DNA of 64,000 bases from Pempheris klunzingeri (GCF_042242105.1 NC_092012.1:11943470-12007469); one strand, 5' to 3'. Shown: positions 1 through 14,600, counted from the stretch's first letter. The notes: generated by a model not told the origin, from the letters alone. Numbers and translations are program-made.

Positions 1-2419
1 AAGGAACAGCCATTTTGGGAAATACGTTTTCTTTCAGACTCACTGAGATCAGAAGATCAATATTAGTTTCAGTCCAGTGCAGAGATAACTCTGGGAAATG
101 TTTAGCAGACACAAAGACTGGGCGCAAGGGGAAACTGCTGGTCTAGCTCTGTCAAAAGTGAAAATACTGCAGGCCTCATAATAGTTTTTCAATTTTCAAT
201 TTACATGTTGTATTTTGCTAATATTGAACAGAATGTACCACTGTTTGTAATCAATTACTATTACAGAGACTGTAATATATATATATATATATATATAGTA
301 CAACGCTAACACTTCTTCATGACCTTAATTAGCACTCTTTCATTTGCATGAATGCCAGTGTGGCGGTTGCCTGTATAAAAGTGATAATGCTAAAACCTGA
401 TATTTTGAGTGTCAACACTGATCTGTCATATTGGGTCGGTGCGTCACTAGTATGTAGTATTCATATACAGAATAATTGTACAGCATTAAATTCTGGGGCT
501 TAGTTTCAGTTCTGTTTTTGCAGACAAAAATGTCATAACAGCAAGTCAGAAAGTCAAGACTAGGATTTCAATAACATTGGCAGTCAAAAATATGCTAAAT
601 AATAAGAATACTTAAGTGCTTCTCTAGGTATTGGTGAAAAATAAGCTTGCTGTGCGCACCTTGAAATCACCCTGAAACATCCTCAGATCTCCTTGAAGTC
701 AATTCTCTTAACTAGTGTTGCGCATAAAGATGATATATGCTGTGAGACACTACCACTGTCAACTTGAGGTGTCTGACAGATTAAGCCTTCGGAGAATATG
801 CAGTACGTATGACTGAATCATTCCGCAAACACATTGTTTTCCATGTACCAAGTGGGTTCCTGCTCCATGAGTTACTGAACCATTCGTCGTAGCAACTGCC
901 TAGACCCCCTTGAAACTGTTGCAACTAGAGTACAATTGAGAGAAAAGACTACTGCCAGCCCAGGGGGTTGAATAGTGGGAGTATAGATGTAGGACATATA
1001 TAAAGGACACCATGAGAGCGCTGCTCCTAAGCTGCCTTCTCATCAGTAATCTCTCCTGACAGGTTTCTGTGTTGTTGAACTACATGTTTGAGATGATTGA
1101 GAGCGAGAGAGAGAGAGAGAAAAGATAAATAAAAAGCAGATAAAAGAGAAGAAGATAAAAAGAAAAAATTACACCCGAGGAGCAAATAAAGGAGATATTA
1201 CAGCCTGTCCTACATATCAGCTGTACTAATGACTGTTGGAGTTCTCTCTGTAATAACCTGACTAACCACATCACCACAGGGGTACTACATGAATTTCACC
1301 CCGGCCAGCTGAGACTTCAGTAAGTCTGAAAAATGTAGCAAGTAGCACGGGGTGCTCTTCAATTGTAATCATGCAGTGTGGCTCAATTTAGCAGCACCTG
1401 CCTTAATTACAAGAGTAAGACTGAGCCTCGTAAATGAAAGAGAGGGTTGAGGGAGTTTTAGAAAAGACTAGGTGCGAGCTAAATTAGCTGTGAAACTAAC
1501 AAATGAAGGCAATTAGCCAGCTAGCCCTCTGTCTGTCTGCACAGTCTAATTGAGAAACCAGGACAAAGATTATCTGGAACAACTCAACAGTTGGTTTAAC
1601 TTTTTTTTTAATCTGTTTTGCTGACAATGGTCCAAATTTAGGTAATGCTGATGCAACTAATTAGAGGAGACATCCCAAAAAGCCTTTTACAGAAGCTTTG
1701 TGGTATTTATCAGAGTTTGTGTTTGTTGCATTTATCTTCCACAGTGGGATATTTATCAAGGCAACAGTAGACGTATAAACACCAGAAAACCACAAACAGC
1801 TGGATATTACAAGAATTTACTTTCCTATTGGCACTGCATATTTGATAGAGTCAAGAGAGATCTTCATGAGAAACAAAGTAATGATTCTGAAATGTCATGA
1901 AAGTGTAGGCGGCATATACTAATACCCTCATATTCACATTGTTGAGGATTTCGTAACAGAAAAAGATGCAATTGGATAGAGACAGCGAGAGAGAGAGAGA
2001 GAGAGCTAAAAGGGAGGAATGAAAAGAGGGCAGCTAAAGGGACACGGAGGAGAAAGAGGGGGTGCAAGTGAAGCGTAAACAAAGTGGACAAGAGAGGAGA
2101 GAAGATGATGAGGGTGGGGGTGGAGCGAAGATGAGATGAAGAGAGATGCGGATGGAGAGGATCAGACAGTGATGCAGGATCTTAGAATGAGAGGAGGGAA
2201 TAACAGTTCTGGAAACTCAAACTCCTGCAGATGACTCGGGAGGCCCTAGAGATCTCTTAATGTGATGCAATGTCTTCTCCTCTCTCTCTCTCTTTCTCTC
2301 TCTCTCTTCTTCCTTCTCTGTATCTGCAGCTTTATTACACTGCTGGCGAAGTGTACTGCTCCAAAATTAGTTGCAAACACAAATACACACATGCAAACAA
2401 ATCCCAAATAACTTCTCAC
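1..2419 (-). other. epha6 intron after exon 3; no coding exon seen
   Basis: I found no Cys-rich exon 4 on the minus strand here. The stretch holds an (AT) run at about 274-297, GA-rich runs near 1104-1124 and 1975-2170 on the plus strand, and a CT-rich run at 2276-2325. Confidence 0.6.
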
Positions 2420-2648
2420 CACGGCAGTAGCCATCCATCTCCTCGTGGCCAATACTACAGACGCAGCGACCCAGTGGGACCAACCAGTCTCCATCAGCAC
2501 CACAGTACAATTTGGGCGTGTCCCTCTCTTCTGCATTCTCCACACATGCACCCCTCACCTCCACCAGGGACGACGAGTCCATGTGCGGCACAGTGTCAGG
2601 AAATGCTGCCAGGTTTCTTAAAGTCGATGGGCAACGTTTGTAGAACAC
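2420..2648 (-). CDS. epha6: epha6 exon 3, fourth part (start of Cys-rich region)
   Basis: 229 nt, 76 codons plus one base, acceptor cataag|GTG and donor CGTG|gtgaga in phase 1, as for the end of exon 3 in other Eph genes. It encodes [19 protein letters not shown] through [10 protein letters not shown]. The following exon was not found between here and the left edge. Confidence 0.9.
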
Positions 2649-5600
2649 CTTATGTTAAAGAGGGAAACAGGAAGTTGAAGGACTGCAAGTCTTGTGAGTG
2701 ACATAAAACTGACAAGTTCATGGCTCTAGTTGCAACCATAATTCACACCACCCCGTTAACTGACCTTGACAGACACAAGAGCAATACAAGCTCCCACATC
2801 CTGGAAGGCCAAGTAGAAGCCCTTCAGTGTCACAGGCCCCACCTCCCTGACTTCAGTATTGAGGCGAAGAACACGATCTCCGAGATCTGTCTGTGTAAAA
2901 CTCTCATCCGCCGCTATGGTATCCACCTTAAAGCCAACAACAAACACTAATTAGCGCAGTTCGTTACTACTCAATGATAACAGAAGCGCAACGACGCGCA
3001 TCCGATAACAAACCTTGGCATAATCAGTAGGCCGAAACCGTGTCCCTGCAGGAAGCTGTTCATCCGTCTGCAGGTAAAAGAGGTTGAAGGTTTCCTTACA
3101 GGTACCAGACACCCAAGGAATGGAGTTACAGTCTCTCAGGGTGAAACGCAACTCCACATATACCTGAGGAAAAATATAGACAAATAAAAGATCACAAGCT
3201 CATTACAAACATTTTGCTGTCAGCTCTACACATTGCCTGAACAGAAATAAAATTGGTTCTGTCTTCAGAATAAATCCCATTGGCCTAATATTTCTAATAG
3301 GGGTATAAATGTTATCATAACAATAAAAATGGCAGAAACAATCAAGCGCAAACATGGCAATAAATTAATTGATAGAAAGTTAATAAATGGGTAACAAGGG
3401 GCAGGATTATATAGGAGGGTACCAAAAAACAGATATTTGGTATTTTGCAGCTTATGTCCATTTTTTTCTTCCCCTGTTACATAGAAAACTGTGTTCCCTC
3501 CAATTAGTTCACTTTCCCAGCCTTGAGACAATGTCAAAACCAAGCCCTAGTTCAAGACCAGGTAATTTGATCCTAATTTGTAGCAACAAGCAACATCTCT
3601 CAAAAAGTGCACAGTGTCTAAGGAAGTGTTGTGATGTGGTCCAGACCCTTTGTGCAGCCTGTCGCTGGATCCACCCGGATCGCAGCCAGTTGTTCTGGTT
3701 TGGCTCCATTACATGGCAAACCTGGAAGGTGTGAATTGGTCTGTTCTGCTCGTCCATCTCTGTGATAGCGTCCCACTGTATAAATATAGGAAGCAAATAC
3801 AGGTGCAGCTGTAGGCAACAATATGAACGATTGTCTCGGCTCTTAGACATTATCATCATTTAGGTGAACTCACCCTTTGAGACCACAGTCATTTGTAGAT
3901 TGGTGATGTTATTCTAAATGCAAACATTCAGTTATGGCTTTTGCATTAGGATGTGCTTGGCTGCAGAGTAGTAGCAAGTATATTAATAGGGTTAATTTGT
4001 TTGAAAAGTACAATACATGTAGCCGTGAATGGTCTGGTTTCAGGGCTGCTCCATAAAATGTTCAACCTGTACACCTTCTATTGCATCTAGTGAAACTCAA
4101 TTTCTATAGAAACATGACGTTTGAGAGGCACCAAGTTAGTTTCACCAATGTTTTCAAGCTGTTGCATCAGCCAGAGTCTCTCATTTGTCTGCTCTGCTTT
4201 AACGGTGTGATGATCAGAGCTTCAAAAGCCCTAATGTTTATTGACAGAACCTCTCTCTCACAACCACTGTGGTAATAAACGGGCAGCTGAGATTGTGCCA
4301 GTTCCACAGCTGGACATGTAATTATATCTCAAGAGCATGAAATACATGGGAGACATGGTAGCAGATCTACTTAATTCTGCTCTGTGAGAAACATGGTAGA
4401 GACATTCACAGCATGTTTGTATGATGTGTTGTCCGCCCATGTCAGAAATCTAATGTGTTGTATGGTTGTTTCTAACAGCCACACTGGAAGGTCGAGACAT
4501 GACGTTGATGAAATATAGGGGAAGCTGCATATGTTTTCAGACAGTCTCTTGTGGATGACATTCAGAGTGTCTCCACAATATTGCAGTAATGTTAATATAA
4601 TAGTATAACATCTTTTTTCACATCAGCCCACTCTGCACTCATTCAGAGGCTGAATCCTTCAGCGGATTCCACCCAAAGCGTGGGTCCTTGCTCCCGATGT
4701 GCTCCTCCCAAAGGGTAACCTCACAGAGACCAAACCTAATGGTGCCTTTATGTCTTCCTCAGCAACTCCAAAATTCCCATGGCAAAATGTATCACTAATT
4801 GCAGAGAGAAGTTGCACTCAACAGCGCAACACACTGTGATTAACAATATATCTAAGCTTCAAACAAGAACAAACCGCAGGATTTATGCCCGTCTTCTCAC
4901 CTTTTACAGCAGTACCTTTTCCATTGGTTTATTTAATTTAATGTATTAATCGCATGATCTGCACCAATGGAAAAAGAGAACCACCTGAGTGCAAATACCA
5001 GGAAAATACAATGCCGTTATGTGACAAAGATCACCCAAACACTCCTTTTAAGCACGCAAAGGTGCACAATGGATTATAGGATGTTGAGGTCTGCAAAAGA
5101 CGGACACGAGTTGTGACCTCCTAATGTGGACAAAACAAGGCTGAATATCTCAGCCACGTTTGAAGAAATCATCAAAAAGGGGCTGCTGGAAATGGTGTCT
5201 TTCCAGGATCAATTTCCCTGAATTTGAGACAAAAGGGGTGTCACTGTTCAATAAAAGACTTACACAGGTGTGCATGTACACTTGTGTAACCTTCCCCTGG
5301 CAGCCTCCTCGCTCCCAGTCTTCTCCAACTCTTGGAAGACTTATTTGCAGACTATCATTTCCGCGTCCACAGACTGGAGCATGGGGGATGTGAGAAAGTT
5401 TAAGTGGCTGCATGGAAAGCAATTGCTTGATTTCACTCTCCACCATGTTGGTACATTACTTTATGCATGTTCTGTACCTGTGATATCTGCGAAACGGTGT
5501 GTTCGATAGGAGAAAGTTATCCAAAGCTGCTCTGCTGAATGTGATATACATAAACACCCACACGGTCCTTAATGATGAATATCTTGGATGTGCAGCACAA

Positions 5601-8600
5601 AGAGTGACCCAATAAAGGTAGATGACAGACAGAACGAATTAATTTGAGACAACTGAGGTAGAGTGTTCTCAAATATAAATTATTAAATAACACTTTAACC
5701 TTGACTGGAGTGCGCAAAAGCAATTAATCTTATATTAATTAAGCTATCTAAATTAGCTCTATGTGACACCTAAGGGCTAAATGATTAATCAATCATAATC
5801 ACTTCCTCTTTCATTTGGAACTCCAGCCAGCCAATAATTCTGTGCCCGTGCCTTTATGATGTTAAGTGGACTCTGAGGTAGTATGTAATCATGCATTTAT
5901 CATTGCTATGGGAGATGTTTTAAGATAAATGAGCAGAATCTAAAAATGGAGAAAACATCTTGGTATAGGAGAAGAATACAACCAAATGCCTGTGTTAACT
6001 TTACTATATGCATCATTCAATTGTCATGTGCATACCTACTGTTTTTATTACTTTAATATAAGTATAATTATATTAGTATATGTAAACATGACATATGTTT
6101 CTATTGGTATATGATTATACATTAACATGATTAATTATATTAAAAGTGTTTAACTCTTGTCGTATCTTAAACAAGAGTAAGAGTCTACAGACATGCTGGC
6201 AGGTCTGTAAGGCTGTAAGAACTTAAGGATAGGTTCACAAGAGTTTGTGGTGTTCATAGTCAGATGTCCCATGTGTGCATTTAAACAGGTTTTGCTTGCT
6301 GAAATCATTCCTCCTGTTCATTGGTTAAGAGGCCCCTCTTTAATGCACATCTAATGTGAGAGATGGAGGACAAAATTCACAGTCTTCGCTCTGTGCAGAA
6401 ACACCTTCTGAATTTTAGCCAAAGCAAAAGTTCGCAGCTTGAGTCAAACAAATCAAGCTGGTGAATTACAAAGTTAGTTGTTTGAGTACAACTTTTCCTC
6501 TTTGTACTTAAAATTGCCAAATCACCCCAAGAGGACATTGAAGCTTACTCCATTGTGCCCTACTGACCCTTTACTACCTACTGACCAAAGAAACATTGTC
6601 CAGCTAAACTAAAGGAGGGAATTTTGTACTTAAAAGGCTGTAACTTTGGAAGATAGCCACTTGAGTTGATTAACTCATGCCTTGCATTATAAGTATCTTA
6701 GGAAATCTCTTCATGGCCAGTATGAACAGGAGGGATAATGACGACAAGCAAAAACTGTTTTAATGTTCATATGGACACCAGGTTGTTTTAGGGCAGTCTT
6801 CAAAAAATGCAAACTTGTCCTTTGCTAAATGGTAACATGATAATAACTATGATGCTGGCATGTTAATGTTTAGTGTTTACCATCTCAGCTTAGCGTGTTA
6901 GCATGCTAATATTTGTATATTGGCAAAAAACACAATCAACAGCCGATGCTGATGGGAATGTCATTAGCTCAGCAGGTAAAGAGAAATTTGACCTGATCCT
7001 GGACCGACATGAATCATGAATGTCTGTTTGGTGCCAATCAATTAAATGTCAGTTGAGATATTTAACTAAGTAAGAGAAAACTTTGATCTGATGGTGCTGA
7101 TAGAGGTCAGAGGACTGCAACAGCCATTAAGATTTATCCTCAAGGGAACTTGAATATCTGTAGCAAATGGCTATCCATCCAGTTGTTGTTGAGATATTTC
7201 ACATTTGGTGGAAGCGGTCAACGGACTGACAGACTGACATTGCCTAGAGCCATGCCTCCAGTGTGGCTAAACATCTAAAACTGTCCTTCTGTGTTCACTA
7301 AAGTGAGAGGCCAACCGGTGCCGTATACGACTGCAAGGCCTCTGCAGTGCTTTGCCATATGCCACTCAGTTTGTCATTTCTGAGATGTTCTGCCGGTGTA
7401 TAAAAGTGGAAGCGCTCTAGAAGTCTTAGGGAGGAATTGTGCCTTTAAGCACGACTCACACACTTGATGTGAGAGGAGTTTCTTTAACATATACACGCTT
7501 TATATTCTGTCATCTTCCTGGCCTCCTTACAGACCAGATACAGAAACTAAAGAAAACACGCTTTCTGGTTTGCATAAGATCAGCATTAAGTAATTGAAGT
7601 TCCATTATGCATACAAACAAGAGAAAATGGTAATTTGTCACTCTCTGTGCCTCAGTGTTTTAAAATGCCCCCTTGGGATGTGGCATGGTTCAGAGCAGAG
7701 AAAACAAATGCAAACCCTGAGTTTGAAAGATGAGCTGCAGCCCACGCTCTCTGAGGCAATCAGATATGCACCTACTAATCGCTCTACCTATTAGCCCCAA
7801 GCTCAGCAGACTGTAGCAGACAAAAAACATTTTTTCTTTATACAAGGTGTAGAGCAGCTTAATGTATTGAACTGACACTAATACTGCGGAATGAGTGCAA
7901 TCCAAGGTAGCAGGAAAGGGGGCAGTGGGAGCCAGAGATGGACACTAAATCTGGCACCTGCCAACCATCTAAATGTGCTATCAAGCTGAATATCAACAAT
8001 CTTTCTCCAGAATCAATGATTTCAGCTTAAATCCAAGATGCGATTTTACCAAAGCTTTCATCAATGAATGACTACAGTGTCTGCATACGGAAGATGCTAT
8101 AAGAGAGATATGAGAGTGGGAGAATAATGGAAAACTTCATTGTCATTCTTCTTCATTGTAAATGACCATTTATCTCAAGAGATTCCTAATGGCACTCATT
8201 AATGTATACAAGTGGTGCAGAGAGGAAGGACACTTGTGGCTGTTGTACCTGCAGAGACAGGTTCTTGACAACACGGCCTACACAAGAGATTTGTAAGGTG
8301 TATGAGTGGGGGAAGTCAGCGCAACCTACTCTTCACGTGCTGTGCAGATTGAACAAAAATGATAATTCTCTTTAAATCCTTTGTGTCACATCACCACAGT
8401 AGAACTTATGTACATATCACATGTACTCATCTTAACTATAATGTTAAAACTAATATACCATATCAACATTTTACTTCGCTTTAACATTTGTGCCAACACA
8501 ACTCAAATTATGAGACCAGTTATAAAAAATACACTGTTTGATTTGGATGCTGCTGCTTGTTCTTACCTATTTACACTGTACCCTGTTCTGCTTTTGTCTT

Positions 8601-11600
8601 AGTACTCATGAACAACGCTGGGCAGAGCAGCTGCAACCTGCGCATGTAAATCCCAGTATGTTTAATGCTCATCCCGTCTGGACCGGGCTTCAGAGAGGCC
8701 TCCTACCTCTTAGGTAAAGTCCTGTTGTGCATCCTGCTTTGTGTGCTCAATTGTGTTCTCAAATTGATGACGCCAGCTTGTAACAGACCCTCGCTGACTT
8801 CACAGAGACACACTTTTGCCTTCTCCATGACACCCAGAAGCAGATGCAAAGCCCTATCACTGTGCAGAGACTTGTGGTGAGTTTGTAACTCTACTTGTTA
8901 TGAATTTTTTTTTTCCCACCATGGCTCCCGGCAGCTTAAGGTCTGCGCTCAGCTCCTGACAGGCATCTTTGACAGCCACTGAACCCAGTCTGCGGAAACT
9001 TGTTCATCACTGAGAAGAGGTTCAGATGGAGCGTTTGTCTCGCAGATAGAGAGATCTTCCAAATCAGTGATGTCTGCACAGACACCGGGCTTACTAACAT
9101 GAGCAGAAGCCTCTTTTTTTCACTAGTGCTGAGGTGACATGACCTCAACTGAACATCACTCATTAATAGTAACACTCCTATTTAATGTCTCAGTCATTCT
9201 GTCTCAGGTCAAAATGACCTGATATGATCTAAGCAGGACTGGAACGTTGTCATTATTAAACTTTTGGATGGAGCAAATGTGCGGGCGTTACCCCTTCTTT
9301 AATTGATGCTGTTTTCTGATAGCCTTGCACCTACGTGATATGCGTATAATTACTCTCCTTCAACTCAGTTTTTGGAGCCAACATTCAATTTAGTGTTGAA
9401 GTATTTAATTTCAGCGCCAACCATTAAATATTTCTCGACGATTTATTTCTCTGAGAACTTTAATATCCTCTGCTGGAAGTAGAGTTAGGTGAGAAAGCGC
9501 GACCTGTAGTTTGTGATTCATCTCTGACTTCAACACAAGTCGACTGTAGTACGTAGTACTTTCACCTCACACAACAACCGCCCCTCCCAGCTAGTTGCTT
9601 TTCCTCGCCTACTCATGGCCGATATATATTATTAAGCTAAATACACCACAAGTGATGGCAATGGCATTACTCTGAGAAAGGAGACAGCAAGAGAAAAGAC
9701 GCAGAAGTGAGGATGTCTGTAGAGATAATTTAATGCTAATTTACAACCTATAAACTGTAGTATGTGATCATTTGAATAAATCCTACTCACACACTGACAT
9801 TGACAGTTATTTGTTGAGTGTCTCAATATAACAGAATATGTCACCGGTGGTGAATACGAGCCATCTGAGTATTTTTCATCGTGTGTGGACGTGATTTTGG
9901 GTCATCGGTGACCCAAATTCTAACATCAATATAATCTAATACTAATACTGGGTCATTGATGACCCACAATATAATAGTAATATTAATACTATTACATGAA
10001 TATGTAATAAGTGTATTTAGAGATTAGTCTGTCATTGAGGTCAGTTTTAAAAGGAAAGCCCTTTTGATAAGAATAATTCAGGTAACACACACACACACAC
10101 ACACTCATATTAGTTTGAGCAAAGAAAAACAAATCTCAATATTAATACCTATTGACCATCAGTATCACATCAGCCATGTTTTAGGTAGCACAGTTTGCGA
10201 CACTTCTCAGTCCAGCAGGCAAAACAGATGAAATTCTAGCATTGAGTATTGATCATTCATGTCACGAGGCATTTAAAAAGACAGTAGTCTTGTTAAGAAA
10301 ACACACACACACACACACACACACCTACCTATATCGGACAGACAGATACTGTTGTATGAACAACAATGGGGGAAACACTCAACCTGGCTGAGAGGTTTTG
10401 AGTAAAACAAGACAATTTGTCATTGTCAGACTAAAGGGAAGAGGGAGAGAGAAGCGTTATGAAAATATCATTAAATCTCTGTAGTTGTGATGAATTATTG
10501 ATTTGATGTGAATCTGGGTGGTGGTGTTGTGTTTTTGTTCAACAAATTAATGGCGTTGTCGCTCCCCATAGCAAAAAAACGTCTTCAGGTTGTGTGCAAG
10601 GGAGGAGAAGCTGCTTCAATATTGGTATTTGAGCCTGAAAATATTTCAGCATTTTATTCCTATTTATTGGTTTTGCTCCAAAGGATTTATTACACTTTTA
10701 ATGATAGCCTGAAAGCACAAATAGTCCCGCTAACACCTTGTGTCCTGAATTAGATACAACATCATGGAAAAATTATTGTTGTTGCTGATGGTTGCTCAGT
10801 CCCAGCTGAAATATTTTCAAGAGTAATATCTACGGCATTACCCCTTCAGGCTCTGCCCTGGAAGAATCATATGCTACAACTAAATTTGTTTAATCTCTGG
10901 ATATTCTAAAGGTTTGATCAAATCTGTGTTTATTGCACGTTAACATTTTTGTACGTGTTCAATAAAAAACACCAGCAGACTTTTGAATCAAGATTAGTGT
11001 GTTTTAGGAGATTTATTCAGCCGTTATATTTCAGAAATGGTCTCACTGAACTCTCAAAGTGTTGTTTATGAATTCTTATTTCTATTTTATTTGAAGCTAA
11101 GTGTGCGTTATTCATGAATAGGGTTGAATTAAGTGCGTGCACAGGAATAAGACCTTGAAATTTAAGTTGCACTATCCTACCACTAGCATTATGCAAGTAT
11201 TTATTTACTGGACTCGTGTGTATTAATGATCCATAGTAGAAGGCTGCATTGGGAGTGGGACCCACTGGGGGATGCAAATCTCACGGGAGCATGCAGTTTA
11301 AACTTTGCTGCAGGCGGTCAAAACCATAATATGCAGGATTTAAATAAGATGAAAATAGTATGTGTGAGTCAAAGATAACACTGTCTTAAAAAAAAAAACA
11401 TGGTTTTTAAAGAATAAACATCACATAACAAGATCAGACATTAAAGGTGCAATTTGTAAGATTCAACCTCCTACTCCAAATAAATAGAAGCCAGCATTTC
11501 ACCTCCTCCTCCCACTCTCATCCTCCACTAATAAACCTCAAAATATCTTAAAAAATGTATTGCGACTCGAGGTTGAAGTTTCATTTGTTTGGCAATTTAC

Positions 11601-14600
11601 AAGGCAGAGTTGTCCAATGAAATGAAAGTTGAAGGCCCTTCATGCACATAGATAGAACTTAGAATATACAGATGATTCAATTTTGAATAGAACAGGATCG
11701 AATATAAAATGTAATAAAAACAATATGCGCGATTATTTATATACATATTTAGATATATCAAATGAAATAATTTGGTGTTGTATTTCTTCGACTTTGCATC
11801 TGGGGGAATGTAAACAGCAGCAACAGGTTAAAATGGTAAACCATAAAATGGTCTTCATCTTCACATTAAAAGTTCAACATCTGGGAAACATTGTTCATCA
11901 ATTTTGACTGTTTGAGCACCAAGCATCATTGATGTAAACACAGAGTCCGCCTCTCATCATCTTACAAGGAGGGTAGAGTTGTAGCTTGATCCAGGGCGCC
12001 GAGAAGACGCCAGGTCTCAAGTCGAGACGTGCACACAAACGGTCTCTTATTTCACGTCGCTTGGCCATCCTGAGTCCCATTTCGTCAACTCCGCCTCCCG
12101 GCGACCGAGCATTAGCCTGAAGCAGCCAGAGCTGAGTTAGCTTAGCTCTTATCCTCGCTCTCTTCCCTCTCCTGTGGCGGCTGCCTGCTGCGACATTTGG
12201 TCCAGCTGGATGCCATAGGAGGTGACTGTTTCAAGGTCTGCTGCTCTTAATCCAAACTGAAAAAATGAAGTGGCCGGTGTATCTGGAATGTTTTTCAGTA
12301 CCGTTGGTGTTGCAGTTGGCTGTTAGCGGAGGTAGCGCTACCTCGTCTTGATCTCATGCTGGACTGAGGGCCGACTGAGACACTACAGCGAGTCACTGTC
12401 GCCCTCGGCCAGGGACTAGCTGTGTAATGTTCTAAATTAAGCTGATATCTCTGGAACACAGTACATAGACATCTTGGACATACACATTGAAACTGTTATT
12501 TCCTCGCATTCTCTTAATACTGCTAGTTTTTCTTATTTCAAACTATAATACTTGGCTATATCTTGCATATTGTACCTTTAAGCAACTTCTCTAACATGAC
12601 TGGACCTGGAGCATGTTCACTGGCGTTGCCATGGATGCAAATATGAGATATGATGGCTCATATTGACCAAACAGGACAATAATTTATCCAAATGATCTAC
12701 AAAAATAAGAGTGTTATGTAAATGCAAAGGAGAAGAAGATAGTTTTGCTATGTTAACAGGTTTGCATTAGACGACTGCATTGGGATCATGATCCCGCATG
12801 TCCCGCAAGTCCCAATGTCCAATCTTGTGGGAATGGGTTTCTGCGGGTGGAGCAAAGTCTGGAACACACACATTACCGTAGCAGGTGGTAATGGTCGGAA
12901 ATCCAGCGGGAGCAGGCAGGAAAGAGATTTAAAATAGTCCCTATGTGGGTTCGATTTCCCCCTAGGGCTAATGTTAAAAACTGTAACCCATCTGCTGTCA
13001 GATGGGTTAATGTTCAGATGATGTCAAACTCTGATTCTGAAAAACTCTAAGAAGCTCGTGGAAACCCATGTAAAATCAGATACTTAGTGCAACTTTATGC
13101 ACCCCTACAGTTTCAGAGTGCAACTCAAAACTGTCATAAATACGAATTTTTCTCATCTTAGCTTCCTCCAGCAACATCCTCTTTGGTGACTTTACCTCTG
13201 ACATGATGTTCGTACTGAAAATCACCGAGAATACTTAGCTCAACACCCAAGTAGGTGGTGTGTGATGTAGTGCTGTAAAGCCTTATGCACTTCTCCTGGG
13301 AGGTCATACCCACTCAGCCAAGAACAGGAAGTAGAAACAGTGGGAATGAAAGTGGGGCCGTTCTCCCTGAAACGTTATTATCGGGCATAATAGTTGGATG
13401 ATGTTGCTTTAAGTGGCAGTGCTCCAAAGTAAGAATAAAAAAAAAAGACAAGAAAAAGTCCTCCATCTGCAGTAAAATGGGCCCCTTGGCACAGATGATA
13501 ATATATATGACATCATTAGATTTTGAATACTGATGCAATAATGTGTAAGCAACATTTTACAGTTGTAGCTGGTTGAGATGGAACTAGTTTATCTCCTATA
13601 GATACAGCCGGGTAGTTTAGCCCAATGGTTTTCATCTAGGGGTCAGACCCCACCTAAGGGTCACCAAAAAACCTGAGATTGATTAATGGTTAATGATCAA
13701 TGATTAATTCAGTAGGAAAGAAGAAAAACAAGAAAAGTTCTGCCACATCATCTGCATTCATTCTATTGTACTGTTTTTCTAATCTTTGCTGTATTTTGTG
13801 AAGTCGTGATATTTTTACTTTTTAGACCTTGAGAGGTTATTCAAAGGAGACCATGTGAGACGTTTATAGGAGAAATGTCTCTTTGGTGGAACTGCTAACA
13901 ACAGGTAGACATCTGCACTCAGGTAAACTACAAATGGCTCAAATTTTTCATTCCAATTTGGTACATTTCACCACCACCTGTCTACCGGATATGAGTTGTT
14001 ATTGCCGGAGATATAGGACGTGGGTGACACATTAAATTCGGTGTATCCTCCACTTACACCGATGTCACGCTTCTACCCGCATCAACACATAGTCTGTGAT
14101 ATTGTTAATCAGCACATTGTTTGTTTCTCTGGCTAATTACTCTGCCACTCGAGTCAAATACGTGCATGTTCAGACAGCCGTCAGAAACTCGGGCTAAGAC
14201 ACTGTTGTCTCTCCAATCCAAGATAATGGTGTATCTGGCTCTCTGTAACGAGGACATTCTTTCCAGCACAAACTTAAACAGGATACTGGTGTGATTTTGA
14301 GATGGCAGCTCCATATGCTGCTTTGGTTGGGCACACAAGCTCTCCCTTAAATTATGTTGGTTTATAACAACAGCACATTGTACCCCTTAAAAGTTATATC
14401 AATATTTTATCTTGGCATTCTCTAGAGCTCTGCAAGGTTATTCAGTGACCATGGTTTAGTGATTTGCTAGTAAAAGGACATGATGTCTGTATTTGAATTT
14501 CAAAAGGGATTTTTTTTTTACATTACAGATAGCCATTGCTTAAACAGGTTTTGATTAAATTAAGTGAAGCCTGCAAGCTTAAGTCGGTCAACTTAAATCA

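Noticed and set aside
2270-2701. 143-aa plus-strand frame
   Set aside because: Antisense shadow of the epha6 exon at 2420-2648.
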